A stretch of 64,000 nucleotides of DNA from Phycisphaeraceae bacterium (GCA_019636615.1 JAHBXF010000002.1:64001-128000); one strand, 5' to 3'; counted from the first letter of the stretch, positions 8,786-17,706 are shown. Notes: a model not told the origin generated them from the letters alone. Translations and numbers: made by a program.

Positions 8786-8820
8786 AGGCCGATGAAGGCC
8801 GATGAAGGCCGATGAAGGCC
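8771..8820 (+). repeat. Five perfect tandem copies of GATGAAGGCC
   Basis: A 10-bp unit is repeated five times without mismatch, preceded by a near-copy (GGTGCAGGCC). The stop codon of the coiled-coil methyltransferase (TGA at 8783-8785) lies across the junction of copies 1 and 2, so most of the array is downstream of the coding region. The array ends 84 nt before the next start codon. The unit length is not a multiple of three. Confidence 0.97.
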
Positions 8821-8904
8821 GCGCCGGGTAATGGGTCTACACTGCCCACTCGCCCGCGGCGTGGACGCGAGAGTGTCAAGGAAGAGTTCCAGGGAGCGAT
8901 GCCG

Positions 8905-9591
8905 ATGTCAGATCCCCGTGACGAGTTCATTTCCCGCGTTGTCAAGGACCGATCGTTCGTCGATGTCGGCGGCCTCTGGGGCACCGTGGCCGAGAAGCCT
9001 TCTGTGGCCTGGGGCGCGGGCGCTTCGCGCGTGGGCATGTTCGACATCACGCCCGAGGGAGAAACGCTCTGGCAGCGGTTCCATGAACGGTTGAAAGACA
9101 AGGGCGTGCCCGAGTGCGAGTGCCGCGTGGGCGACGTGGCCGAATACGCCGGCGATCGCTACGACGTTGTTCACTGCGCCGGCGTGCTCTACCACCACCC
9201 CAACCCTCTGCAGATCATCACGGGCCTGCGGCGCATGGCGGGCGAATACCTCGTCTTCACCTCGGCCATCACCCAGACGCACATCGAGAACGAAGAAGGG
9301 CGCGTGGAAGTGCCCGAATCGGGCGTGCTCTTCATCCCCGCGCTCACGGCGCGCGAGCGCGCGGTGCTCACGCGTTACTGGGCCAAGTTCGAGGTGGCGG
9401 CCGAGGGCATCACACACCCCGCGAAGTATCACCTGACCGAGTTGAACGCGACGGCCTTCGGGCCGTGGTGGTTCCTGCCCACCGCGCACGCCTTCAAGCG
9501 AATGACCGAATCGTGCGGGTTTGAATGCATCGACGAACGGAGTTGGTGGAACAACAACGCCCACACGCTGCTGTGCCGCGTGGTGGCCTGA
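8905..9591 (+). CDS. Class I SAM-dependent methyltransferase
   Basis: A 228-aa methyltransferase in the polysaccharide locus. SFVDVGGLWG near residue 16 is the SAM-binding glycine loop. MFDITPEG corresponds to the acidic strand-2 end. YDVVHCAGVLYHHPNP near 87-102 is motif IV, typical of the Methyltransf_23 / DUF1698-like group acting on sugars and small molecules. The reading frame is open from 8812, but the first 31 codons overlap the tandem repeat and lack family similarity. AGGGAG at 8891-8896 lies 8 nt before the ATG at 8905, with another ATG at 8899. It probably methylates a glycan or lipid-linked intermediate; the substrate is unknown. Confidence 0.85.
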   Translation: MSDPRDEFISRVVKDRSFVDVGGLWGTVAEKPSVAWGAGASRVGMFDITPEGETLWQRFHERLKDKGVPECECRVGDVAEYAGDRYDVVHCAGVLYHHPNPLQIITGLRRMAGEYLVFTSAITQTHIENEEGRVEVPESGVLFIPALTARERAVLTRYWAKFEVAAEGITHPAKYHLTELNATAFGPWWFLPTAHAFKRMTESCGFECIDERSWWNNNAHTLLCRVVA

Positions 9592-9699
9592 AGCAGGCCC
9601 GGCCACAGCCCCCGGCGCGGGCGGTCCCGGCTCGGCGCGCGTACCCTTGCCCCATCGGCGGCGGAGCGTCGCCGGAATGTACAACCCCCGGGACGGAGT

Positions 9700-12270
9700 A
9701 TGATCGACCCCGCCAAGCCGGATTATGGCTGCACGCCCGCCAGCGCCCTGCGCCCGCGTGCGTGGTATGCGCCGTCGGCCGATGAAAACCGGCCCGGCGG
9801 GCCCGCGGTGACGATCCTCTCGGCCTATTACAACACGGGCCCGGTCTTTCACGAAACCGCCCGCTGCGTCTTCGCCCAGTCGCTCCAGAACTGGGAGTGG
9901 CTCATCGTCAACGATGCCTCCACAGACCCCGAGGCGTTGGCCACGCTGGATGAATACCGCCGGTGCGACCCCCGGGTGCGTGTGATCGATCTGGCGGTCA
10001 ACAGCGGCCCCAGCGCCGCGCGCAACGCCGGGTATGCCGCCGCGCGGGCCCCGCTGGTCTATCAGTTAGATTCCGACGATCTCATCGAGCCCACGGCGAT
10101 CGAAAAGTGCGCCTGGTTCCTGAGTCGCCGGCCAGATCTTTCCTTCTGCACGGGGTACGAAGTCGGTTTCGGCGCTCAGGAATATCTGTGGACGCACGGG
10201 TTCCATTCGCGCGATCTCTTCCTGCGAGAATGCCCCGTGGGCGCCCACGCTGTGATGGTGCGCCGCGAGGCGCACGCCCGGGCGGGCGGGTACGACGAAT
10301 CAAACCGCGCCGGCATGGAAGACTGGGAGTTCTGGCTGCGCTGCGCCCACCACGGCATGTGGGGCGAGACCATCCCCGAATACCTCGCGTGGTACCGGCG
10401 CAGAGCCTGCCACGCCGGCCGATGGAGCAACTGGGACAACGGTGAAAAGCAGCAGGCCTTCCATCAAGCCCTGCGTGATCGGTTCCGCGGCGTCTTCGCA
10501 GGACGCATCCCGCAACCCCAGGCGCGACCCCCGCTTCCTTACGACGATATCCCCCGCGACCTGCCCTTGTGCAACCCGCTGGCCAAGAGCCGTCCACGCC
10601 TGCTCATGATCGTGCCATGGTTCGCGATGGGCGGCGCGGACAAGTTCAATCTCAGGCTCGTCGAACAGTTGTGCGCTCGCGGCTGGGAAGTTTCGCTCGC
10701 CTCCACCCTGTCGAATGACCAGTCGTGGCTGCCCGAGTTTGCGCGCCTCACGCCCGACATCTTCGTCCTCGCTGATTTTCTCTCCCTCGCCGACCGCCCG
10801 CTCTTTCTCCGCTACCTTATCGAGTCGCGCCGGCCTGATGTGGTGCTGATGAGCCACAGCGAGATGGGGTATCTCACGCTCCCGTACCTGCGTGCCCACA
10901 GCCCAGGCACCGCCTTCGCCGACTACAACCACATGGAGGAGGCGTACTGGAAACAGGGCGGATACCCGCGGTATTCGGCCGCATCCTCCGCCATGCTCGA
11001 CCTCAGCATCGCATCGTCCCACCACCTCAAATCGTGGATGGTCGAACGCGGCGCCGACGCGGCGCGTGTCGAAGTGTGCACCACCAACGAAGACCCCGAG
11101 CAGTGGAAGCCCGACCCCCAGCGACGCAGGCGCGTGCGCGACGAACTCACGATCCCCGACGGGCGCGCGGTGCTGCTCTACGCCGGCCGTCTCTGCGATC
11201 AGAAACAGCCGCGCGTGCTCTGCGAAACCCTCGCCGGCCTGCGCCGCCGCGGCTGCGAGTTCACGGCCGTCATCGCCGGCGACGGCCCAGACCGCGGCAT
11301 CATCGAAGAAGCGGTCTCGCGCGAAGGCCTCGAAGATTCCGTGGTTCTCCTGGGTGCCGTGAGCAACGCCCGCGTGCGTGAACTCGCGTGCGCGGCCGAC
11401 ATCTTCTTCCTCCCCTCGCTCTGGGAGGGCATCTCGCTGGCGATCTATGAGGCCATGTCCGCCGGGCTCGCCATCATCGGCGCCAATGTCGGCGGCCAGC
11501 GAGAACTCGTCACTCCAGAGTGCGGCACACTCATCGAGAGGGGCACGCCCGCCTCAGAGGCCGCGGCGTATGTCGAGGCCCTCGCGCCCCTCACCGCCGA
11601 TCCCAGCCTGGCACGCCGCATGGGCGAGGCCGGCAGACGCCGCATCATCGATCACTTCCAACTCTCGCACATGGGCGACCGCATGGACACCCTCCTCCGC
11701 CGTGCCGCGCAGGCCGCCGCGCGGGGCGAGGGGCGCCCTCCCATGCCCGTGAGCGATGCGCACGAAATCGCGGTGCGCGGCATCGAATACCTCCGGCTGC
11801 ACGACCTGGCGGATTATCTCTGGCGAGAACGCGAATCGTTGCGGCTGCTTGTCGCCGGTCACGGCGCGGGGAGCGGCGGAACGCCATCTTCGCTCATCGA
11901 GGCCAGGCCCTGCCCCGCGGCCGCGGAACTGGCCGCCATCGAGCAGAGCAGGTTTTTCGGCTGGGTGAGGGCGGCCAAAGCAACGCCCGTCTACCGGGCC
12001 ATCGCCCGCCTGCGGTGGGGCTCGGGCTGGTCGGCGGCGGCCGAGGCAAGCGAGCCCGCCGAGCGGCGGCTCACGCGACTCAAGGCCAGCCGCTCTTACC
12101 GCGTGATCCAGGCGATCAAGGCAACTGGCATCTACCGTGCTTACGCCATCCGTAAATACGGGTCTTTGCCCCCGGGCGCGGGCCTCAATGGCACCGCCGG
12201 GGCGAACGGCCAGCACGGTTCGCACCTCAACGGCGTCAGCAGCGAGCCTTCGCACGCGGGGAAGCCCTAG
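9700..12270 (+). CDS. Bifunctional glycosyltransferase, GT2-GT4 fusion
   Basis: An 856-aa protein joining two glycosyltransferases. Residues about 35-280 form a GT-A family 2 domain: TILSAYYNTGPVF, NDASTDP, and the metal-binding LDSDD near 124. The acceptor-side motif is GMEDWEFWLR (ED) around 207-216. Residues about 296-690 are a GT-B family 4 domain: PWFAMGGADKFNLRL at the start, LYAGRLCDQK, and the donor-binding LPSLWEGISLAIYEAMSAG near 571. The last 160 residues are basic and helical with repeated RVIQAIKATGIYRAY-like segments, perhaps for membrane or complex contact. The ATG at 9700 has GGACGGAG upstream. It probably builds the polysaccharide exported by the transporter at 3.6-5.9 kb; sugar specificity cannot be read. 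Confidence 0.92.
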   Translation: MIDPAKPDYGCTPASALRPRAWYAPSADENRPGGPAVTILSAYYNTGPVFHETARCVFAQSLQNWEWLIVNDASTDPEALATLDEYRRCDPRVRVIDLAVNSGPSAARNAGYAAARAPLVYQLDSDDLIEPTAIEKCAWFLSRRPDLSFCTGYEVGFGAQEYLWTHGFHSRDLFLRECPVGAHAVMVRREAHARAGGYDESNRAGMEDWEFWLRCAHHGMWGETIPEYLAWYRRRACHAGRWSNWDNGEKQQAFHQALRDRFRGVFAGRIPQPQARPPLPYDDIPRDLPLCNPLAKSRPRLLMIVPWFAMGGADKFNLRLVEQLCARGWEVSLASTLSNDQSWLPEFARLTPDIFVLADFLSLADRPLFLRYLIESRRPDVVLMSHSEMGYLTLPYLRAHSPGTAFADYNHMEEAYWKQGGYPRYSAASSAMLDLSIASSHHLKSWMVERGADAARVEVCTTNEDPEQWKPDPQRRRRVRDELTIPDGRAVLLYAGRLCDQKQPRVLCETLAGLRRRGCEFTAVIAGDGPDRGIIEEAVSREGLEDSVVLLGAVSNARVRELACAADIFFLPSLWEGISLAIYEAMSAGLAIIGANVGGQRELVTPECGTLIERGTPASEAAAYVEALAPLTADPSLARRMGEAGRRRIIDHFQLSHMGDRMDTLLRRAAQAAARGEGRPPMPVSDAHEIAVRGIEYLRLHDLADYLWRERESLRLLVAGHGAGSGGTPSSLIEARPCPAAAELAAIEQSRFFGWVRAAKATPVYRAIARLRWGSGWSAAAEASEPAERRLTRLKASRSYRVIQAIKATGIYRAYAIRKYGSLPPGAGLNGTAGANGQHGSHLNGVSSEPSHAGKP

Positions 12271-12353
12271 TGCATCGAAGGCCGGGGGGCTGTTCATGCC
12301 TCAACGAAGGCCTTGGCAAGACAGCAATCAGTCTTTGTTTGGTTGGCTTAGGG

Positions 12354-12383
12354 TTGAGCAGGCAGCATCACAGGGCTTAGATA
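12354..12383 (+). promoter_or_regulatory. Predicted sigma70-type promoter for the GSDH-like gene
   Basis: TTGAGC at 12354-12359 and TAGATA at 12378-12383 are separated by 18 nt. Transcription would start near 12390, about 29 nt before the ATG at 12419. The spot lies in the only gap between the polysaccharide genes and this gene. Confidence 0.5.
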
Positions 12384-12418
12384 GCCACGGTCTCATAGTA
12401 CAAAGGAGAGCAGAGTTG

Positions 12419-13993
12419 ATGAGAATGAACCTGAGAACACTCGTGCCGTGCCTCGCGGCCCTCGCGCTGGGGCCCGTCGTTGATCGGACCCACGCCCAGG
12501 AGGTCCGCCCTGAGATCATGGCCACAGGCCTCACAGACCCGCTCTACATGGTGGCGCCGCCCGGCGACACCCAGCGGCTCTTCATTGTGGAGCAGGGCCG
12601 GCGCACCGGCACCGGCGCGATCAAGGTTCTCAATCTTGCCACCAAGACCGTTGCCCCAACGCCCTACCTCACGGTCAGCGGCCTGGGCACCGCCATCGAG
12701 CAGGGCCTGCTCTGCATGGCCTTCCACCCCAACTTTCAACAGAACGGTTATTTCTACATTCACTACACCTCCGCGGCGGTGCCCGGCGTGACCGCCGGCG
12801 ACACCGTGATCGCACGCTACCGCGCCACGGGCGGCAATCCCGCCTCGATGACCGCCGACCCGTCGTCGGCGCACATTATCCTGCGGCTTGTGCAGCCCGA
12901 TCCTGACCACAACGGCGGCTGGATCGGCTTCGGCCCCGACGGGTTCATGTACGTCGCGCTGGGCGACGGCGGATATCAGTGGGATGCCAACGGCCCCAAC
13001 ACCCTGCCGCCGGGCCACACCCCCGGCCTGGGCAACGCGCAGGACATCACCAACCTGTACGGCTCCATCCTGCGCATCGATGTTGACGGCGCGGACAACA
13101 TCCCCGGGAACGCGGACGACGACTGCTTCCCGGGCAACCCAGACAAGAACTACTGCATCCCCCCGAGCAACCCCTTCGTCGGGGCAGACGGCGAGGATGA
13201 GATCTGGGCCTACGGCCTGCGCAACCCGTGGCGGATGAGTTTCGACCGCGTCACGGGCGACATGTGGATCGGCGATGTGGGCCAGAACGACCGTGAAGAA
13301 ATCAACTTCTCGCCGCCCAACTTCGCGGGCCGCAACTACGGCTGGCGTTGCCGCGAGGGCACGCTGTGCACAAACCTCTCGGGCTGCTCGTGCGCACCGG
13401 GGCCGTATGTGCCCCCGGCGTTCGAGTACGCCCACACCGGCAACCTCTGCGCCGTGACCGGCGGCTATGTCTACCGCGGTTGCTCGATGCCCTGGCTGGT
13501 GGGCACCTATTGGTTCGCCGATTACTGCGGCCGCAACATCTTCTCCTTCCGCCGCCAGTCGAACGGCGCCATCACAGATTACGTCGTTCGCTCGGATCAA
13601 CTCGATCCCCCGGGCGACCTCGATATCTACACCGTGTCGAGTTTCGGCGAGGATGCGCTGGGTGAACTCTACTTCACCGACCGCGTGGGCATCGTCTACC
13701 GCATCGTTGACGCCAACGGCTTTGTTGATTGCAACAACAACGGCCGCAGCGACGCGTGCGACATCGTCGCGGGCACCAGCATCGACGCCAACGGCAACGG
13801 CATCCCCGACGAGTGCGAGATCCCCTGCATCGCCGACTTCAACCAGGACGGCGGTGTGGACGGGCAGGATGTTGAAGCCTTCTTTGTTCTCTGGGAACTG
13901 GGCGAATCCGGGGCCGACGTGAACCAGGACGGCGGCGTTGACGGCAACGACGTCGAGACATTCTTCATCGCCTGGGAGTCCGGCGAGTGCTGA
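12419..13993 (+). CDS. Secreted sorbosone/glucose dehydrogenase-like beta-propeller with dockerin-like tail
   Basis: A 524-aa exported protein. The start at ATG 12419 is preceded by AAAGGAG and followed by a signal peptide (LRTLVPCLAALALGPVV). Residues about 25-440 match the soluble aldose sugar dehydrogenase (GSDH) propeller. LTDPLYMVAPPGD and LFIVEQ are near the N-terminus, then PDHNGGWIGFGPDG with the catalytic-type His near 162, DGEDEIWAYGLRNPWRMSFD, and a late GGYVYRG. PQQ-linked oxidation of sugars is the usual family role, but many planctomycete members are uncharacterised. A short Ca-type repeat (CNNNGRSDACD...) leads into two ADFNQDGGVDG-type units, ending WESGEC. A promoter lies at 12354-12383 and a hairpin follows. 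Confidence 0.88.
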   Translation: MRMNLRTLVPCLAALALGPVVDRTHAQEVRPEIMATGLTDPLYMVAPPGDTQRLFIVEQGRRTGTGAIKVLNLATKTVAPTPYLTVSGLGTAIEQGLLCMAFHPNFQQNGYFYIHYTSAAVPGVTAGDTVIARYRATGGNPASMTADPSSAHIILRLVQPDPDHNGGWIGFGPDGFMYVALGDGGYQWDANGPNTLPPGHTPGLGNAQDITNLYGSILRIDVDGADNIPGNADDDCFPGNPDKNYCIPPSNPFVGADGEDEIWAYGLRNPWRMSFDRVTGDMWIGDVGQNDREEINFSPPNFAGRNYGWRCREGTLCTNLSGCSCAPGPYVPPAFEYAHTGNLCAVTGGYVYRGCSMPWLVGTYWFADYCGRNIFSFRRQSNGAITDYVVRSDQLDPPGDLDIYTVSSFGEDALGELYFTDRVGIVYRIVDANGFVDCNNNGRSDACDIVAGTSIDANGNGIPDECEIPCIADFNQDGGVDGQDVEAFFVLWELGESGADVNQDGGVDGNDVETFFIAWESGEC

Positions 13994-14065
13994 TCCGCCG
14001 CGGCCCGTGACGCGCCGCGTCACCCGCCGCCGCCGGCCCGAAGGTTCATCATGGTGTCGCATCAG

Positions 14066-14093
14066 CGGCCGGCCTCCTCACGGGGGCCGGCCG
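14066..14093. terminator. Bidirectional hairpin between convergent genes
   Basis: A 12-bp stem (CGGCCGGCCTCC at 14066-14077 pairing with GGGGGCCGGCCG at 14082-14093, one T-G wobble) has a 4-nt loop. It sits between the GSDH-like gene and the convergent DUF2959 gene. On the plus strand it is followed by TTTCGTT. Confidence 0.8.
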
Positions 14094-14104
14094 TTTCGTT
14101 GGCG

Positions 14105-14776
14105 TCATGTGCCGGCGCTGTTCATCTGCCCGATGAAGGCGTTGGCCTCGTCGATCGCGGCGTTCATGTCGCGGATGAGCCGATCTACCTCGGCCGAGAC
14201 TTCGCCCGCCGCGCCAGAGAGCGACCCGATGGCCCGCGCGTTGAGGTTGTGCTTGAGAAAGAGCACGTGGTCCCCGAGCACCGCGAGCACGGGCGGCATC
14301 TTCGCCTCGGCCGCCTTCATCGAAGCAAGCAGGCGGTCATACTGGGTGCGTGTCTGATCCAGTTGTTCGCGGCTCTTGGCACGCAGCGATTCGCTGGTAT
14401 ATTGCGTGAGTTCCTTCTCCCACTCGCGGAACAGCGCCGTGGCCACGCGCTCCACGTCGCTGATGCGTGACGTGACCCGAGCCGCCGCCTTCTTGCTCGC
14501 CTCGTGCCGATCGGAGAGACGCCGGTAGGCCTTCTCCAGTTCTCCACCGTCGGCTTTGGTCACTGCCAGGAACTCATCAAGGGCAGAGGCGAACTCCTCT
14601 TTGGCCGCCGTCTGGCTGTCGCGGGCGTCCTCCACGCGGGCCACCATCTGATCCCGCTTGGGAATGCCCATCGCCTCCTTCGCGGCGATCATGGTGTTGG
14701 CGCACCCTGCCATCAGCACCGGCGATCCGAGAAAGGCCCAGAGAACAAACAGGCGTGCGGCGTGCGTGTGTGTCAT
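14105..14776 (-). CDS. DUF2959 family lipoprotein
   Basis: A 223-aa lipoprotein. The start at ATG 14776 has GAGGA about 7 nt upstream. The signal peptide ends in the lipobox LMAGC near residue 25. The body is a long helical, Lys/Glu-rich protein with the DUF2959 hallmarks: GIPKRDQMVARVEDARDSQ, ALDEFLAV, a GGELEKAYRRLSD segment, LFREWEKELTQYTS, TRTQYDRLL and HVLFLKHNLNARAIGSL near the end. The family is widespread in Gram-negative bacteria with no assigned biochemical role; the fold is probably a helical coiled-coil bundle at the envelope. It shares the minus strand with the polymerase gene 38 nt upstream and may be co-transcribed. Confidence 0.9.
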   Translation of the reverse strand: MTHTHAARLFVLWAFLGSPVLMAGCANTMIAAKEAMGIPKRDQMVARVEDARDSQTAAKEEFASALDEFLAVTKADGGELEKAYRRLSDRHEASKKAAARVTSRISDVERVATALFREWEKELTQYTSESLRAKSREQLDQTRTQYDRLLASMKAAEAKMPPVLAVLGDHVLFLKHNLNARAIGSLSGAAGEVSAEVDRLIRDMNAAIDEANAFIGQMNSAGT

Positions 14777-14814
14777 GATCAGTTCCTCTGCGTGCGGGCA
14801 TTCGGCCATGGCGT

Positions 14815-16182
14815 TCAGCCTCCGGGGTGGTCGGGCTGATCTTCCGGGGCCAGTGACGTGAGTGTATCGGGCAGGGCCAGATCCGGTATGCTCCTGAACG
14901 CGATCCCACCTTTGCCGTGTTTGCGGGCCTCCTGCATCGACGCGGGATAGACGGTCATCGGCCCGTGCGCCCGGTCGAGTTCATCCATCAGGTGCGAGAG
15001 TGTTTCGCGCCGCTGTTCTTCGGCAAAGAGCGGCCGCGTCACGCTGCACAGGGGCGAGAGGTCTGAAAGCGTGACGCCAACGAACGAAGGTGTGCCCGCC
15101 GCGCGGGTGTCCCACAGGTGGCGCAGGCGCGTGTTGAGCGTGAGGGTGTCCTGCGTGCCCCCTTCAAGGCGCGTGCTGGCGTGCCACGGGCGGTTGCGTT
15201 CCTCACGCTCCGCGGGGCTGCCCCACGTGCCGCGCTGCTGCCCCACGAAGCCGACGGTCAGCGAGAGTTGCCCCGCGACATAGCCAAGGTGACGCATGCG
15301 AGCGGCGGCCTTGTGAAGCAGGCGCAGCGCGATGCCCCACGCCCCGGCCTCGTTGCGGCAGTCCGGCGGCAGCACGTGCTGGTGCCCCACGCTTCGGCGG
15401 AACTGCGGGCGTTCGTCGGTCTCTTCGCCCCGCAGCCAGCGGTGCCAGTATCGCCCCAGGATGCTGCCCCAGGCCTTTTCAAGATCGCCGGCGCTGCGCG
15501 CGCAGAGGTCACGAACGCTGGTGATCCCTGCGCGCCGCAGGTGTTCTTCCATCCGGTTGCCGATGCCGGCCAGGTCCGTGAGTTTGAGGCCGAGCAGTGC
15601 GTCGGGCAGGTCCTCGCGACGGATGACCACAAGCCCATCGGGCTTTTGCATATCCGAGGCAACCTTGGCAAGAAACCTGTTGGGGGCGATGCCGATCGAG
15701 GCCCGCAGCGTCGGGCCGATGCGGTCGCTGATGGAGGCTTTGATGCGGCGGGCAAGTTCCACGGCACGCTCTGGTTTGCGTTCCTCCCCGAGCAGGCGTG
15801 CGGACATCTCATCAATCGAGTAGACCCCTTCCACCGGCATCACCCGCTCGACCGCCGCCACCACCTCGTGATGAACCTCGACATACCGGCGGGCCTGAGC
15901 CTTGACAAGGACGATGTCCGGGCAGAGTCTGCGCGCCTCGCGCACTCGGGTGCCCGTGCGCACGCCGAATGCCTTGGCTTCGTAACTCGCCGCGATGCAG
16001 CAACCGCTCTCTGCCATCACGGGCACCACCGCCACAGGCTTGCCGCGGATGGATGGGTCAAGGTGCTGCTCGACAGAGGCAAAGTATGAGTTGAGGTCAA
16101 GAAACAGGCAGCGCAGCGACAGCGGGCCCGGGGTTGCCTCCCTTTCATCACGATCCACATTCTGCCGCGAATCGTTCGACAT
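14815..16182 (-). CDS. Y-family DNA polymerase (DinB/Pol IV-like)
   Basis: Error-prone translesion polymerase, 455 aa from ATG 16182. The palm carries FLDLNSYFASVEQ (metal Asp near 29) and YSIDEM (catalytic Asp-Glu near 125). It also has VAVVPVM...GCCIAASYEAKAFGV, typical of UmuC/DinB fingers, then SIGIAPNRFLAKVASDMQKPDG. LAGIGNRMEEHLRRAGI is the helix-hairpin-helix thumb element. The little-finger half (about 240-455) is more divergent than in E. coli DinB, and LNSYF replaces MDAFF. An ATG at 16215 is in frame, but a -35/-10 pair overlaps it, so I prefer 16182. Confidence 0.88.
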   Translation of the reverse strand: MSNDSRQNVDRDEREATPGPLSLRCLFLDLNSYFASVEQHLDPSIRGKPVAVVPVMAESGCCIAASYEAKAFGVRTGTRVREARRLCPDIVLVKAQARRYVEVHHEVVAAVERVMPVEGVYSIDEMSARLLGEERKPERAVELARRIKASISDRIGPTLRASIGIAPNRFLAKVASDMQKPDGLVVIRREDLPDALLGLKLTDLAGIGNRMEEHLRRAGITSVRDLCARSAGDLEKAWGSILGRYWHRWLRGEETDERPQFRRSVGHQHVLPPDCRNEAGAWGIALRLLHKAAARMRHLGYVAGQLSLTVGFVGQQRGTWGSPAEREERNRPWHASTRLEGGTQDTLTLNTRLRHLWDTRAAGTPSFVGVTLSDLSPLCSVTRPLFAEEQRRETLSHLMDELDRAHGPMTVYPASMQEARKHGKGGIAFRSIPDLALPDTLTSLAPEDQPDHPGG

Positions 16183-16193
16183 ATGAAAGGTGT

Positions 16194-16221
16194 ATGATAG
16201 GTCTGTTCGGGTCATTGTCTA
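16194..16221 (-). promoter_or_regulatory. Predicted promoter of the Y-family polymerase gene
   Basis: On the minus strand TAGACA (16216-16221) and TATCAT (16194-16199) are 16 nt apart. Transcription would begin near 16187, only about 5 nt before the ATG at 16182, so the mRNA may be leaderless. I saw no E. coli-type (CTGT-N8-ACAG) or Gram-positive-type LexA box here. Confidence 0.5.
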
Positions 16222-16385
16222 CCCCCCTTCCTCGATTCCAAATCGCCACACTCCGGGCTGGCCGGGTGACCATGCTGGCTCAGTGCCGAGCGCCGGCAGC
16301 GGGGCAACCCGCGTTACCCTCAGGGCCCGCACTCCACCGCCGCGGTGGTTGAGCATGCAGACGCGACCCGCACCGCCGAGGATTC

Positions 16386-17132
16386 ATGAGCCGCACGTAC
16401 GACGCTGTGATCTGCGACATCGACGGGTGCCTGGGCCCCGAGTCGCACGCCCCCCTCGACGCGGATCAACTGGCGGTGCTCGCACGCTACAACCGGGCCG
16501 CGATCGTGCAAGGCGACCGACCGGTCGTGACGCTCTGTTCCGGTCGTCCGCAGCCTTACGCCGAGGCGATCTGCAGGCTCATCGGCAACTCGGTCCTCCC
16601 GTGCGTGGCGGAGATGGGCGTGTGGCTCTACGACCCCCGGGAAAACAGGTTCCTGCGCGATCCGGCCATCCAGCCCGCGCACCTCGCGGCCGTTCAGCAG
16701 GCGACGCTGTGGGTCGAGCGTGAACTTGTTCCCCGCGGGGTGGTGATTCAACCGGGGAAGACCGCCAGCATTTCGCTGTGGCACCCCCGCACCGACCTGC
16801 TCATGTCGCTCAAGCCCGCGCTCGTCGAGCGGTTCGCCGCCGAGGGGTGGCCGCTGCGTGTCTCGAACACGGTGGCATGGATCAACTGCGACCTGAGCCA
16901 CGTGAGCAAGGCCACCGGCATCGCGCGGCTCATGTCGATGACCGGCCTCACACCCGAACGCACCGCCGGCATCGGCGACACCATCGGCGATATGGCCATC
17001 CGTGATAGCGTCTCTTTCTTCGCCTGCCCGAGCAACGCCGACCCCGACCTGAAGGCCAGGGCGGACTGGGTGGCCAGCAGCGAAGAGATCTTTGGAGTGC
17101 TCGAAGTTCTTGAGCGTCTGCGCGGCTCTTGA
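16386..17132 (+). CDS. HAD-superfamily phosphatase (Cof/SPP-like, type IIB)
   Basis: A 248-aa cytoplasmic hydrolase. Motif I is DIDGCLG with the nucleophile Asp at 11 and acid/base Asp at 13. Motif II is TLCSGRP near 49-55. A Lys lies in HVSKATGI near 178. Motif III/IV is GIGDTIGDMAI around 196-206. The cap insertion between motifs II and III (about 80-165) fits subclass IIB, whose members hydrolyse sugar phosphates, phosphoglycolate or mannosyl-3-phosphoglycerate. The ATG at 16386 gives the expected distance to motif I. It stands alone between two minus-strand genes. The substrate is unknown. Confidence 0.85.
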   Translation: MSRTYDAVICDIDGCLGPESHAPLDADQLAVLARYNRAAIVQGDRPVVTLCSGRPQPYAEAICRLIGNSVLPCVAEMGVWLYDPRENRFLRDPAIQPAHLAAVQQATLWVERELVPRGVVIQPGKTASISLWHPRTDLLMSLKPALVERFAAEGWPLRVSNTVAWINCDLSHVSKATGIARLMSMTGLTPERTAGIGDTIGDMAIRDSVSFFACPSNADPDLKARADWVASSEEIFGVLEVLERLRGS

Positions 17133-17161
17133 CACCCCGCGGGTGAGAGACTGCCCGGCGG

Positions 17162-17629
17162 TTATTCCCCGCCCGACTTTGGCGCGATGTGAAGCACCGT
17201 CGCGGGGTCGAGTTTTTCCAGGCGCGTCACGAGCGTGCGGGGACGCTGCTTCCAGCGAACCTCAAAGTCAAGCCCGATCTTGTCCCCCGGCAACACACCA
17301 TCGAGCGAGATGTCCGGCGCGATCTGCTCGAAGGGCATGACCATTTCTTTCATGCCGATGATCTCGCCAGATTTGCCCACAAACTCGGGGATCTCCTCGT
17401 GGTGGAGCATCAGTGGCTGGCGTGAGCCCGCGTCTGGCAGCGCGACCACCAGCGCACGGGTGGTGTACTTCTGGTCGGCGGGGCCAAGCCCCGCGGACGT
17501 GCCGCCGGCCCGGCCGCCGGCGGGCTCTGGCTCGCGCCGACACCCAGAAAGCGGCAGCACGCTGAGCATCGCCACAAGCGCTGCGCCCACCATGCAACAC
17601 ACACAGCCGGAATATCTGATGACTGCCAT
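17162..17629 (-). CDS. Lipoprotein with CusF-like copper-binding domain
   Basis: A 155-aa lipoprotein from ATG 17629; an upstream in-frame start at 17695 adds a polar leader before the signal peptide. The signal peptide ends in LSGC near residue 29, followed by a Pro/Gly/Glu linker. The mature domain starts at [13 protein letters not shown] and contains [22 protein letters not shown] and [13 protein letters not shown]. The His-His plus Met-x2-Met pattern matches the small beta-barrel family related to CusF and the SCO-associated copper-binding proteins, which hold Cu(I) in the periplasm. It lies divergent to the thiolase gene (77 nt). No other copper genes are nearby, so the metal role is inferred from motif only. 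Confidence 0.75.
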   Translation of the reverse strand: MAVIRYSGCVCCMVGAALVAMLSVLPLSGCRREPEPAGGRAGGTSAGLGPADQKYTTRALVVALPDAGSRQPLMLHHEEIPEFVGKSGEIIGMKEMVMPFEQIAPDISLDGVLPGDKIGLDFEVRWKQRPRTLVTRLEKLDPATVLHIAPKSGGE

Positions 17630-17706
17630 GCACAATCGTTGGCGGTCTTCAGCGGGCGTGCACGGGCAGTTTTCAGGCTTTCGTCTCGCACGCATACCGT
17701 CCCGCC

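Noticed and set aside
8771..8820. CRISPR-like or mobile-element end
   Set aside because: The copies are contiguous with no spacers and no inverted termini. It is a simple minisatellite.
12377..14062. Long open frame antisense to the GSDH-like gene (561 aa)
   Set aside because: It mirrors a well-supported secreted enzyme on the other strand, has no signal or family motif, and its length is explained by high-GC codon bias that leaves few stops.
16180..16225. LexA/SOS box upstream of the Y-family polymerase
   Set aside because: I looked for CTGT-N8-ACAG and GAAC-N4-GTTC in this region and found neither. A lineage-specific LexA site cannot be excluded by eye.
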